Origin: Geofilum rhodophaeum
Lineage (GTDB): Bacteria; Bacteroidota; Bacteroidia; Bacteroidales; Marinilabiliaceae
Direction of reading: 5' to 3'
DNA length: 64,000 bases
NCBI RefSeq assembly: GCF_002210225.1
Contig: NZ_MWUJ01000001.1
Location: 180,380-244,379 of the forward strand
The notes below the pieces were generated by a model. It had not been told where the DNA came from and made no database searches. It worked only from the letters and a program-made list of their open reading frames with translations. Shown here in pieces: positions 44,392-52,453 of the stretch (position 1 is its first letter; every line of letters begins with the position of its first letter). The translations under genes and the position numbers were made by a program.

Positions 44392-44543
44392 ACCGATAAT
44401 TCCACAAGATTCACCAATAATTACACATTTGTTGCCCCTGTTGCCACCACAGCTCCCGCAAAAGTCAAAACCAATAATCCCAAACACAAAAACAGATAAT
44501 TATTACACATTGCTTTGTTATAAAAAACACAATTTAGCACTTG
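44392..44543 (+). promoter_or_regulatory. GH105 operon control region with four operator half-sites
   Basis: Within the 269-bp divergent gap, ACCGATAATTCCACA (44392-44406) and ACCAATAATTACACA (44413-44427) match 13 of 15 and are 21 bp apart. A second pair shares ACACA at 44484-44488 and 44505-44509, again 21 bp apart, with ATAAT in each. Twenty bp after the last site is a poor -7 (CAATTTAG, 44530-44537); a degenerate alternative TAGCACTTG is at 44535-44543. A weak basal promoter needing an activator is inferred. Confidence 0.65.
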
Positions 44544-44574
44544 AACTAAAAACGAAAACGCAATTCAGCATATC

Positions 44575-45762
44575 ATGAAAAATTTAGTATTGCTTCTTCT
44601 ACTATTAAGCCTGCTTATTTCTGGCTGCTCCCACCAAACAGAAAGCCCGTATCTTCAACAGGCCGAAAAAATGGCCTGGTCGGACATGCAGCGCAATCCC
44701 GAAGCCTGGATGATCGACTTCCGCAAGGAACCCAAATGGGAATACACCCATGGTTTGATGATGACGGCCCATTTGGCCCTATACGAGCAAACCCGCAACG
44801 AAGACTACCTGAATTACGTTCAGGGCTTCGCCGACAAGTTTATCGGAGCGGATGGCAGTATCCTGACCTATAAGGCCAAGGATTTTAACATCGACCGCAT
44901 CAACCCCGGAAAGTTTCTGATAGAACTGTACCAACTTACCGGAGAAGAAAGGCTGCGCTTAGCCATTGAGCAGTTGCGCACCCAAATGCGTCACCACCCA
45001 AGAACTTCGGAAGGCGGATTTTGGCATAAGAAACGCTACCCCCATCAAATGTGGCTCGACGGTCAGTACATGGGGCCCCCATTTCTGGCTCAGTATGCCG
45101 CAGCCTTCAACGAGCCGGAATTGTTTTCGGAAGTTGCCCTGCAATACTTTCTGGTCGACCAAAACATGTTCGATCCCGAAACGGGGTTGTACTACCATGC
45201 CTGGGACGAAAGCAGGGAGCAGCAATGGTCACACCCCGAAACAGGACATTCGCCAGGTTTTTGGGGCAGAGCTCTGGGCTGGTTTGGTATGGGACTGGTA
45301 GACGCCACCTCCTGGTTCCCGGAGGACCATCCCGACCGTCAGAAACTGATTGAATTGATCAACAAATATGCCGCCAACATCATCCGCTACCAAACACCAG
45401 AAACCGGATTGTGGTGGCAGGTACCCAACCAGGCGGAACGCGAAGGCAACTACGAAGAGGCTACAGCGTCAACCATGTTGACTTACTTTCTGTTAAAGAG
45501 TGTACGTCTGGGTTATTTGCCTCAGGAGTATCTGCAATATGGTATAAAAGGATACGAAGGTATTTGGGCGCACCTGATTCGAGAAGATGCCGATGGAACC
45601 ATCAGTCTGAAAAACTGCTGTGCGGTTGCGGGACTTGGCGGCAATCCCTATCGCGACGGCAGCTACGAATACTACATATCAGAACCCATTCGCGACAACG
45701 ACCCCAAGGGAGTTGGCCCCTTCATTCTGGCCGCCCTCGAAATGAACCAAATCAAACGATAG
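44575..45762 (+). CDS. GH105 unsaturated rhamnogalacturonyl/galacturonyl hydrolase, lipoprotein
   Basis: The 395-residue (alpha/alpha)6 barrel has a lipoprotein signal (MKNLVLLLLLLSLLISGC). It shows the GH105/GH88 signature with catalytic Asp in HQMWLDGQYMGPPFLAQY (near 160). Other family motifs are WEYTHGLMMTAHLALYEQT and GFWGRALGWFGMGLVD. It removes the unsaturated uronic acid left by pectate or rhamnogalacturonan lyases, giving rhamnose-ended oligomers. It is the first gene of a three-gene operon (25 and 38 bp gaps). No polysaccharide lyase gene lies in this window. Confidence 0.92.
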   Translation: MKNLVLLLLLLSLLISGCSHQTESPYLQQAEKMAWSDMQRNPEAWMIDFRKEPKWEYTHGLMMTAHLALYEQTRNEDYLNYVQGFADKFIGADGSILTYKAKDFNIDRINPGKFLIELYQLTGEERLRLAIEQLRTQMRHHPRTSEGGFWHKKRYPHQMWLDGQYMGPPFLAQYAAAFNEPELFSEVALQYFLVDQNMFDPETGLYYHAWDESREQQWSHPETGHSPGFWGRALGWFGMGLVDATSWFPEDHPDRQKLIELINKYAANIIRYQTPETGLWWQVPNQAEREGNYEEATASTMLTYFLLKSVRLGYLPQEYLQYGIKGYEGIWAHLIREDADGTISLKNCCAVAGLGGNPYRDGSYEYYISEPIRDNDPKGVGPFILAALEMNQIKR

Positions 45763-45787
45763 TATAAAACACATAAAATACCAACAG

Positions 45788-47410
45788 ATGAAAAAAACTA
45801 TTCTGGTTTTAATGACCCTGTGCCTGTGGACCACGCTTCCGGCACAAAAGCAGACCGTTTCAGAGGTCTGGGTGTCCGATCAGGGCGACGGCACCTATGT
45901 TAATCCCATTTTGTACGCCGACTACTCCGACCCCGACGTGGTAAGGGTGGGCGACGATTTTTACATGACGGCCTCCAGCTTTAATGTTTCGCCTGGCCTG
46001 CCCATTTTGCATTCCAAGGATCTGGTTAACTGGGCACTGATTGGGCATGCACTGCCCCGCCAATACCCGCTGGAACACTATGCCAAAGCCCAGCACGGCA
46101 ACGGGGTATGGGCACCCTCCTTTCGTTACCACAAAGGGGAGTTCTACATTTACTATGGCGATCCCGACTTCGGCATCTATATGCTCAAAGCCAGCGACCC
46201 AAGAGGCCCCTGGAGCAAGCCCCATTTGGTAAAAGAAGGCAAGGGGCTCATCGACCCTTCTCCACTATGGGATGAAGACGGCCGTGCCTATCTGGTGCAT
46301 GCCTTTGCCGGCAGCCGTGCCGGCATAAAGAGCATTTTGGTAGTTGCCGAAATGCACCCCGACGGCACCCACCTTCTGAACGAAGGCAAAATTGTATTTG
46401 ACGGGCACGAGGCACACGAAACCATTGAGGGACCCAAGTTTTACAAGTACGAGGGCTACTATTACATATTTGCCCCTGCCGGAGGCGTTACGCACGGCTG
46501 GCAGGAAGTGCTGCGCAGCAAAAACGTTTACGGGCCCTATGAAAACAGAACCGTAATGCACCAAGGAAACACCGACATCAACGGGCCCCACCAGGGCGGC
46601 TGGGTCGACACTCCTGCCGGCGAGCACTGGTTCATTCATTTTCAGGATGAAATTGAGTACGGTCGCATAACCCACCTGAATCCGGTCAGCTGGAAGGATG
46701 GATGGCCCTTAATCGGCATCGACACCAACAACGACGGCATTGGCGAGCCCGTACGCCAACACCCAAAGCCCAAAGTAGGCGGCAGCCATCCCATTGTGAC
46801 ACCCCCCGACAGCGACGAGTTCGACAGCGTGGAACTGGGTCTGCAATGGCAGTGGCACGCCAACCCAAAAAACACCTGGGCCTTCATCAATCCAGGCAAA
46901 AAGCAGCTCCGTTTATTCTCTGACCAGCTGCCCGAAAATGCCAGCAACTACTACCAGGTTCCCCACCTTTTGCTGCAAAAATTCCCGGCACGCAGCTTCA
47001 CGGTCGAAACCAAAATGACCTTTAAGCCCAGCGACAAAAAGCTGGGCGAAAGAGCCGGCCTCATCATTATGGGCCGCAGCTATGCCTCCTTAGCACTTGA
47101 AGATCGTGAAGACGGTCTCTACCTGGTGTACAACATCAGCGACGACGCCCAGTACGGAGCGCCCGAAGTAGAACACTTTGCCGAAAAAATGGCGACCAAC
47201 ACCATCTACTTACGCACCAGTGTTAGCGACGAAGGCGTAGCCACTTTCAGCTACAGCACCAACGGGCGTCGCTTTCAAAAAATCGACATCCCTTTCCCAG
47301 TTATTCGCGGTCATTGGATTGGTGCCAAAGTCGGCCTGTTTAATGTTCGTCAACAAACCACCAACGACAGTGGCTATGCCGACTTCGATTACTTTCGCTT
47401 CAGCAAATAA
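45788..47410 (+). CDS. GH43 glycosidase with C-terminal DUF1349-like sandwich
   Basis: The 540-residue secreted protein (signal MKKTILVLMTLCLWTTLPAQ) has a GH43 beta-propeller (about 35-335). Its catalytic acids are in YADYSDPDVV (near 49), IDPSPLWDEDG and ETIEGPKFYKY. The C-terminal jelly roll (about 350-540; FSVETKMTF-like SFTVETKMTF, GLFNVRQQTTNDSGYADFDYFRF) is of the DUF1349/xylan-binding type. The architecture suits beta-xylosidases and alpha-L-arabinofuranosidases. In this pectin operon arabinofuranose or xylose side chains are the likely target. It lies between the GH105 and GH28 genes. Confidence 0.88.
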   Translation: MKKTILVLMTLCLWTTLPAQKQTVSEVWVSDQGDGTYVNPILYADYSDPDVVRVGDDFYMTASSFNVSPGLPILHSKDLVNWALIGHALPRQYPLEHYAKAQHGNGVWAPSFRYHKGEFYIYYGDPDFGIYMLKASDPRGPWSKPHLVKEGKGLIDPSPLWDEDGRAYLVHAFAGSRAGIKSILVVAEMHPDGTHLLNEGKIVFDGHEAHETIEGPKFYKYEGYYYIFAPAGGVTHGWQEVLRSKNVYGPYENRTVMHQGNTDINGPHQGGWVDTPAGEHWFIHFQDEIEYGRITHLNPVSWKDGWPLIGIDTNNDGIGEPVRQHPKPKVGGSHPIVTPPDSDEFDSVELGLQWQWHANPKNTWAFINPGKKQLRLFSDQLPENASNYYQVPHLLLQKFPARSFTVETKMTFKPSDKKLGERAGLIIMGRSYASLALEDREDGLYLVYNISDDAQYGAPEVEHFAEKMATNTIYLRTSVSDEGVATFSYSTNGRRFQKIDIPFPVIRGHWIGAKVGLFNVRQQTTNDSGYADFDYFRFSK

Positions 47411-47448
47411 AGGGGCACATTACTAAACTAATAAGCAAACAAAAAAGA

Positions 47449-49155
47449 ATGACCACTATACTAAAAAGGACAGGGAGCCTACTCCTCCCTGTCCTCACAC
47501 TACTGGCAACAGCCTGCAATCCTTCTGCCGCACCAACACCAAATAACGATTGGGTGTACGACAATCTGGAGTTCGAGATGCCCAGAGTACAGGAGCCCGT
47601 TTTCCCCAATCGAAGCCTAAACATCAGGGATCTGGGTGCCGTGGCCGATGGGCAGACCCTCAACACGGAAGTCTTTGCCCAGGGCATAGAACAGCTGGCT
47701 GCACAGGGCGGCGGAAAACTGGTAGTTCCCGCCGGGATCTACCTGTCGGGACCAATCGTTTTAAAAAGCAACATCAATCTGCATTTGGAAGAAGGAGCCC
47801 TTTTGCGCTTCAGCGACAATATGGATCTTTACCCCTTAGTAGAAAGCTACTTTGAAGGTAAGGCCGCCTGGCGCTGCCAATCGCCCCTTACCGCCGTAGG
47901 CGAGGAAAACATCGCCCTTACCGGCCGTGGGGTTATCGACGGCAACGGCCAGGCCTGGCGCCCGGTCAAAAAGGGGAAAATGACCGCCAACCAATGGCGC
48001 GCCCTGGTGAATTCAGGCGGGGTGCTGGTCGACAACGACCGCATGTGGTTTCCCACCGAAAAGGCAGCAGAAGGCTGGCGCCAATCGGGCAGCAACCTGC
48101 CGCAACTCAAAAGCTTTGAAGAATATGTGGCCATTAAAGACTATTTGCGTCCCGTAATGGTAAGTCTCATCGACTGCGACAAAGTCTTACTCGACGGCCC
48201 CACCTTTCAGAACTCACCCGCCTGGAACATTCACCCCCTGATGTGCCGCGACCTGACTGTGCGCAATCTGACCGTACGCAACCCCTGGTACTCGCAAAAC
48301 GGCGACGGCCTGGATGTGGAATCCTGCAAAAACGTGGTTATTTACAACAACAACTTCGACGTGGGCGACGACGCCATTTGCTTTAAGTCGGGCAAGGACA
48401 AACAAGGACGCGACCGCGGCATTCCCACCGAAAACGCCGTGGTTAAAAACAACGTGGTTTACCACGGACACGGCGGCTTTGTCATCGGCAGTGAAATGTC
48501 GGGCGGTGTGCGCAACGTACACGTGTCGGACTGCACCTTTATGGGGACCAACATCGGCATTCGATTTAAAAGCAATCGGGGACGAGGGGGTGTTGTCGAA
48601 AACATCTACATCTCAAACATCAATATGATCGACATTCCCACAGAACCCATTCGCTTCAACATGTTTTACGGCGGCCAGGCCCCTGTGCTCGACGACGGCA
48701 GCAGCAGTCTGCCCCCGGTCGACAAAGAACCTAAAGCACATGAAGTCAGCGAGGAGACCCCCTCCTTCCGCAACATACATGTGAAGAACATTGTAGCCAA
48801 TGGCTTTGGCAACGCCGCACTGTTTATGGGACTTCCGGAAATGAAGCTCGAAAACGTGACTTTGGAAAATGCGCGACTGACCGCTCCCAAGGGTTTCTCC
48901 ATAGTAGATGCAAACAACATACGGCTCATCAACGTGGAGGTCATTCAGCAGGAAGGACCGGCTTTTACCGTTTTCAACAGCAGCCAGGTCGACCTAAAGC
49001 AGCTTCGCTATAACAAAAGCGAGGGTCTGGAAGCCTTGGCTGTTTCGGGAAGCAGCTCTGCCGGCATACGGCTCCATCGTGCCGATTTTAATGACCCCGA
49101 CCAACAAATACGCATGGTCAACGGAGCCAGCGCAGTAGCCCTGGACTGGGAATAA
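47449..49155 (+). CDS. Glycoside hydrolase family 28 polygalacturonase, lipoprotein
   Basis: The 568-residue lipoprotein (Cys near 23, LLATACNPS) is a right-handed beta-helix with all GH28 motifs: NGDGLDVES (near 284), VGDDAICFKSG (near 304), GHGGFVIGSE (near 341) and RFKSNRGRGG. It hydrolyses alpha-1,4-galacturonan, probably from the non-reducing end as for many Bacteroidota members of this length. It is the last gene of the GH105-GH43 operon. It shares only the fold motifs with the GH28 in the rhamnose operon. No clear terminator follows before rpsO. Confidence 0.92.
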   Translation: MTTILKRTGSLLLPVLTLLATACNPSAAPTPNNDWVYDNLEFEMPRVQEPVFPNRSLNIRDLGAVADGQTLNTEVFAQGIEQLAAQGGGKLVVPAGIYLSGPIVLKSNINLHLEEGALLRFSDNMDLYPLVESYFEGKAAWRCQSPLTAVGEENIALTGRGVIDGNGQAWRPVKKGKMTANQWRALVNSGGVLVDNDRMWFPTEKAAEGWRQSGSNLPQLKSFEEYVAIKDYLRPVMVSLIDCDKVLLDGPTFQNSPAWNIHPLMCRDLTVRNLTVRNPWYSQNGDGLDVESCKNVVIYNNNFDVGDDAICFKSGKDKQGRDRGIPTENAVVKNNVVYHGHGGFVIGSEMSGGVRNVHVSDCTFMGTNIGIRFKSNRGRGGVVENIYISNINMIDIPTEPIRFNMFYGGQAPVLDDGSSSLPPVDKEPKAHEVSEETPSFRNIHVKNIVANGFGNAALFMGLPEMKLENVTLENARLTAPKGFSIVDANNIRLINVEVIQQEGPAFTVFNSSQVDLKQLRYNKSEGLEALAVSGSSSAGIRLHRADFNDPDQQIRMVNGASAVALDWE

Positions 49156-49172
49156 AAAAAACAGCAAAGGGC

Positions 49173-49204
49173 TTGTCGCTTTGTAAAAAAAAGCCTTATC
49201 TTTG
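49173..49204 (+). promoter_or_regulatory. rpsO promoter
   Basis: A TTG (49173-49175) and TATCTTTG (49197-49204) are 21 bp apart, close to the Bacteroidota housekeeping form, 29 bp before the rpsO start. Confidence 0.65.
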
Positions 49205-49232
49205 CGGCTCAAATTAATTATATACCGTTGAT

Positions 49233-49502
49233 ATGTATTTGAATCAGGAAGTAAAAAAAGAAATCTTCGCAAAGTACGGAAAGTCTAATACTGATACTGG
49301 TTCCGCAGAGAGCCAGATTGCATTATTTTCCCACCGTATTTCGCATTTAACTGAGCACCTCAAGTTAAATAAGAAGGATTATAGCACGGAACACGCTTTG
49401 GTAAGAATGGTTGGTAAGCGTCGTCGCTTGCTCGATTACCTGAAGCACACCGAAATCAATCGCTACCGTGCGATTATTAAGGAACTGGGTCTGCGTAAGT
49501 AA
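49233..49502 (+). CDS. rpsO: 30S ribosomal protein S15
   Basis: The 89-residue protein has the family length and signature: [23 protein letters not shown], then [29 protein letters not shown] and [12 protein letters not shown]. It binds 16S rRNA in the platform of the small subunit. As in many bacteria it sits directly before pnp, here with its own terminator between them. Confidence 0.98.
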   Translation: MYLNQEVKKEIFAKYGKSNTDTGSAESQIALFSHRISHLTEHLKLNKKDYSTEHALVRMVGKRRRLLDYLKHTEINRYRAIIKELGLRK

Positions 49503-49518
49503 GCAGCCCCCCCTCTTT

Positions 49519-49556
49519 AAAAGGCAATTTCCCGTCGGGAAATTGCCTTTTTTTTT
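49519..49556 (+). terminator. rpsO terminator
   Basis: GGCAATTTCCC and GGGAAATTGCC form an 11-bp stem around GTC, followed by nine T. Confidence 0.93.
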
Positions 49557-49621
49557 GACCAGGGGCCTGATGCTGTAACGAATAATCACTCAAACAGATA
49601 TCTTCGTAAACAGATAATCCC

Positions 49622-49629
49622 TATCTTTG
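49622..49629 (+). promoter_or_regulatory. Candidate -7 element of pnp
   Basis: TATCTTTG fits TAnnTTTG, 24 bp before the pnp start. No TTG lies at the expected -33 position. Confidence 0.45.
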
Positions 49630-49652
49630 CCGCGATTAAAATGTAAAAAAAT

Positions 49653-51776
49653 ATGATTAAGCCAATTGAAAAAGTTATCGACCTTGGCGATGGAAGGTCG
49701 ATTGTGATTGAGACCGGCAAGCTGGCCAAGCAGGCCGACGGCTCAGTCGTGGTACGTATGGGAAATACCTACCTGCTCGCAACTGTAGTATCCGCTCAAG
49801 ATGCCAAACCCGGAACCGACTTCTTACCCCTGTCGGTCGAGTACAAAGAAAAATACGCCTCAATAGGCCGCTTTCCAGGAGGATTCCTGAAAAGGGAAGC
49901 CAGGCCATCTGATTACGAAATTCTTGTTTGCCGTTTGGTCGACAGAGCGCTCAGGCCTTTGTTTCCTGAGGACTACCATGCCGACACTTTCGTTACCATT
50001 AACCTGATTTCGGCCGACAAGGAAAGTACCCCCGATGCACTGGCGGGACTGGCTGCGTCTGCCGCGCTGGCGGTTTCGGACATTCCGTTCAACGGCCCCA
50101 TTTCCGAAGTGCGCGTAGCGCGCATCGATGGTCAGCTGGTGGTTAACCCTACTGTTTCTCAAATCAAGGAAGCAGATATGGACATTATTGTTGCGGCCTC
50201 CATGGACAACATCATGATGGTAGAAGGCGAAATGCAGGAAGTTTCTGAAGCAGAACTCCTGGAAGCCATGAAAGTGGCCCACGAAGCCATCAAAATTCAG
50301 TGTAAGGCCCAGATTGAACTGGCCGAGGCAGTGAAAAAAATAAAAAGGGAGTACAACCACGAAGAAAACGACGAAGAACTTCGTGAAAAAGTATGGAAGG
50401 CCACCTACGACCAGGCCTATGCCGTAGCCAAAAAAGCCAATCCCAATAAGCACGAGCGCATTGCCGATTTTAAAGCGGTAGTGGATGAGTTCATCGCCGA
50501 AAACTACGCCGATGTAGAGGCCGGTGACATCCCCACCGATTTGATTAAGCGCTACTACCACGATGTGGAAAAAGAAGCGGTACGCGCCATGATGCTCGAC
50601 AACAACATCCGTCTGGATGGTCGGAAAATGGACGAAATCCGACCCATCTGGTGCGAGGTGGACTACCTGCCCGGCCCCCACGGTTCGGCAGTATTTACCC
50701 GTGGCGAAACCCAGTCGCTGACCACCGTTACTTTGGGCACAAAAATGGATGAGAAACTGGTAGACGATGTACTGAACCGTACCACCGACCGCTTTCTGTT
50801 GCACTACAACTTCCCGCCCTTTTCTACCGGGGAGGCCCGTCCCTACCGCGGCACAGGACGTCGCGAAATTGGTCACGGAAACCTGGCTTTACGGGCACTT
50901 AAGCCCATGATGCCCGACGAGACCCCCTATGTAATTCGCGTGGTATCCGACATACTGGAATCCAACGGCTCTTCGTCTATGGCTACTGTGTGTGCCGGCA
51001 CCCTGGCGCTGATGGATGCGGGTATTCAAATCAAACGCCCCGTTTCAGGTATTGCCATGGGACTGATTTCCGATGCCAAAACCGGCAAATATCTGGTATT
51101 GTCAGACATCCTCGGCGATGAAGACCACCTGGGCGACATGGACTTTAAAGTAACCGGTACCGAAAAAGGAATCACCGCCACGCAGATGGACATCAAAGTG
51201 GATGGTTTGTCGTACGAAATTCTTGAAAAGGCCCTTAATCAGGCCCGGGAAGGACGCATGCACATTCTGGGTAAGATCACGGAGACCATCAGCGAACCCA
51301 GAGCCGATTTGAAACCGCACGCCCCACGCATCGAAACCATCCGTATTCCTAAAGAAATGATTGGCGCCATCATCGGCCCCGGCGGAAAAATTATTCAGGA
51401 GATCCAGGCCACTACCGGCACCATCCTCACCGTTACCGAGGAAGGCCAGTACGGTTTTGTTGACATCGCTGCCGACAACAAGGAAGCCATCGACAAGGCC
51501 ATGGCCCGCGTAAATGCCATTGTAGCCATTCCCGAAGTGGGTAAGGTGTACACCGGCAAGGTCCGCTCCATTGTACCCTTCGGTGCCTTTGTGGAAATTC
51601 TCCCCGGAAAAGACGGTCTGCTCCACATTTCGGAGATCGACTGGAAACGGGTAGAGAAAACCGAAGACGTATTGAAGGAAGGCGAAATGATCGATGTAAA
51701 ACTCATCGACATCGATGCCAAGAGCGGAAAACTCAAGCTTTCGCGCAAAGTGTTGCTTCCCAAGGAGGAGAAATAA
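49653..51776 (+). CDS. pnp: Polyribonucleotide nucleotidyltransferase (PNPase)
   Basis: The 707-residue protein degrades RNA 3' to 5' with phosphate. Two RNase PH domains (about 10-230 and 315-545), an alpha-helical linker, a KH domain (about 555-615; [20 protein letters not shown]) and an S1 domain (about 625-695; [31 protein letters not shown]) are all present. Active-site features include [20 protein letters not shown] and [19 protein letters not shown]. Normal length for the family; rpsO-pnp order is conserved. Confidence 0.98.
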   Translation: MIKPIEKVIDLGDGRSIVIETGKLAKQADGSVVVRMGNTYLLATVVSAQDAKPGTDFLPLSVEYKEKYASIGRFPGGFLKREARPSDYEILVCRLVDRALRPLFPEDYHADTFVTINLISADKESTPDALAGLAASAALAVSDIPFNGPISEVRVARIDGQLVVNPTVSQIKEADMDIIVAASMDNIMMVEGEMQEVSEAELLEAMKVAHEAIKIQCKAQIELAEAVKKIKREYNHEENDEELREKVWKATYDQAYAVAKKANPNKHERIADFKAVVDEFIAENYADVEAGDIPTDLIKRYYHDVEKEAVRAMMLDNNIRLDGRKMDEIRPIWCEVDYLPGPHGSAVFTRGETQSLTTVTLGTKMDEKLVDDVLNRTTDRFLLHYNFPPFSTGEARPYRGTGRREIGHGNLALRALKPMMPDETPYVIRVVSDILESNGSSSMATVCAGTLALMDAGIQIKRPVSGIAMGLISDAKTGKYLVLSDILGDEDHLGDMDFKVTGTEKGITATQMDIKVDGLSYEILEKALNQAREGRMHILGKITETISEPRADLKPHAPRIETIRIPKEMIGAIIGPGGKIIQEIQATTGTILTVTEEGQYGFVDIAADNKEAIDKAMARVNAIVAIPEVGKVYTGKVRSIVPFGAFVEILPGKDGLLHISEIDWKRVEKTEDVLKEGEMIDVKLIDIDAKSGKLKLSRKVLLPKEEK

Positions 51777-51798
51777 GCAACATCACTTATAAGCATCA

Positions 51799-51832
51799 GG
51801 GGGGCCGTCGTCAGCGACGGCCCCCTTTTTCT
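51799..51832 (+). terminator. pnp terminator
   Basis: GGGGGCCGTCG and CGACGGCCCCC form an 11-bp GC-rich stem around TCAG, followed by TTTTTCTTTT. Confidence 0.93.
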
Positions 51833-51971
51833 TTTGCAGGACGGTTCTACGCAAAAACAAGGCCCCAAAATTGCATATTCACAAACAAATCCAGTAAATT
51901 CGTGTTTTAAACCTATTGAACCAAATATTCATCTTGTGTCGCACACTCCCAAATCCGTTCATCAGTGGCAT

Positions 51972-52430
51972 ATGCTGCTCGAAGAACGCTTTCAGGGCGC
52001 GCCCCGTGAAGCCGCCCGTTTCTACGGTCTGGACATCCTGCCACGCCTGTTTCACCGGCTCGACAGCGAGTCGGCGAATTGCCGGGTCTGCGCCGGGCAG
52101 TTGAAACAAATAGACGACATTACCGAAAGTGTGGCCCAAAGAATGCGCAATAAAGAAGCACGGCTCGACGACTTTCAAAAACTGCTGCAACAAAGCGGCA
52201 AGCACTTGGAACAGGCGCACCGGACGGTGCCACGCGGATTGTGGCTGTCACGCTTTACGGTGGGGGGACTGGCAATTGGGGCCCTGCTGAGCGGATTGTA
52301 CGCCTGGCTGGTGCAACACCACGACATGGGGGGACTGCTGCTGCTCGGGACCGTTATGGGACTGGCAGCGGGTTATGCTGCCGGAAAGTTCAAAGAAAAC
52401 CGCCTGCGTAAACAAAAGAGAATTTTTTAA
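51972..52430 (+). CDS. Small membrane protein of unknown function with a CxxC motif
   Basis: The start is uncertain: ATG 51972 is chosen (152 residues), but a GTG at 51936 or ATG at 51834, within the pnp terminator tail, is also in frame. The N-terminal soluble part has FYGLDILPRLFHRLDSESANCRVCAGQLKQIDD, in which CRVC could hold a metal or a disulfide. A helical segment precedes two hydrophobic helices (LSRFTVGGLAIGALLSGLYAWL and LLLLGTVMGLAAGYAAGKF), and the tail is very basic (KENRLRKQKRIF). The family was not recognised. It lies 23 bp before a prolyl oligopeptidase gene and may be cotranscribed with it. Confidence 0.6.
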   Translation: MLLEERFQGAPREAARFYGLDILPRLFHRLDSESANCRVCAGQLKQIDDITESVAQRMRNKEARLDDFQKLLQQSGKHLEQAHRTVPRGLWLSRFTVGGLAIGALLSGLYAWLVQHHDMGGLLLLGTVMGLAAGYAAGKFKENRLRKQKRIF

Positions 52431-52453
52431 TTCCCAAAATAAAACACCACGAC

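Noticed and set aside
49156..49190. Possible terminator after the last GH28 gene
   Set aside because: Only about five pairs (CAAAG/CTTTG) could form; not convincing.
49860..50876. Open frame of 338 codons opposite pnp
   Set aside because: Antisense to PNPase, low-complexity Phe/Val-rich translation.
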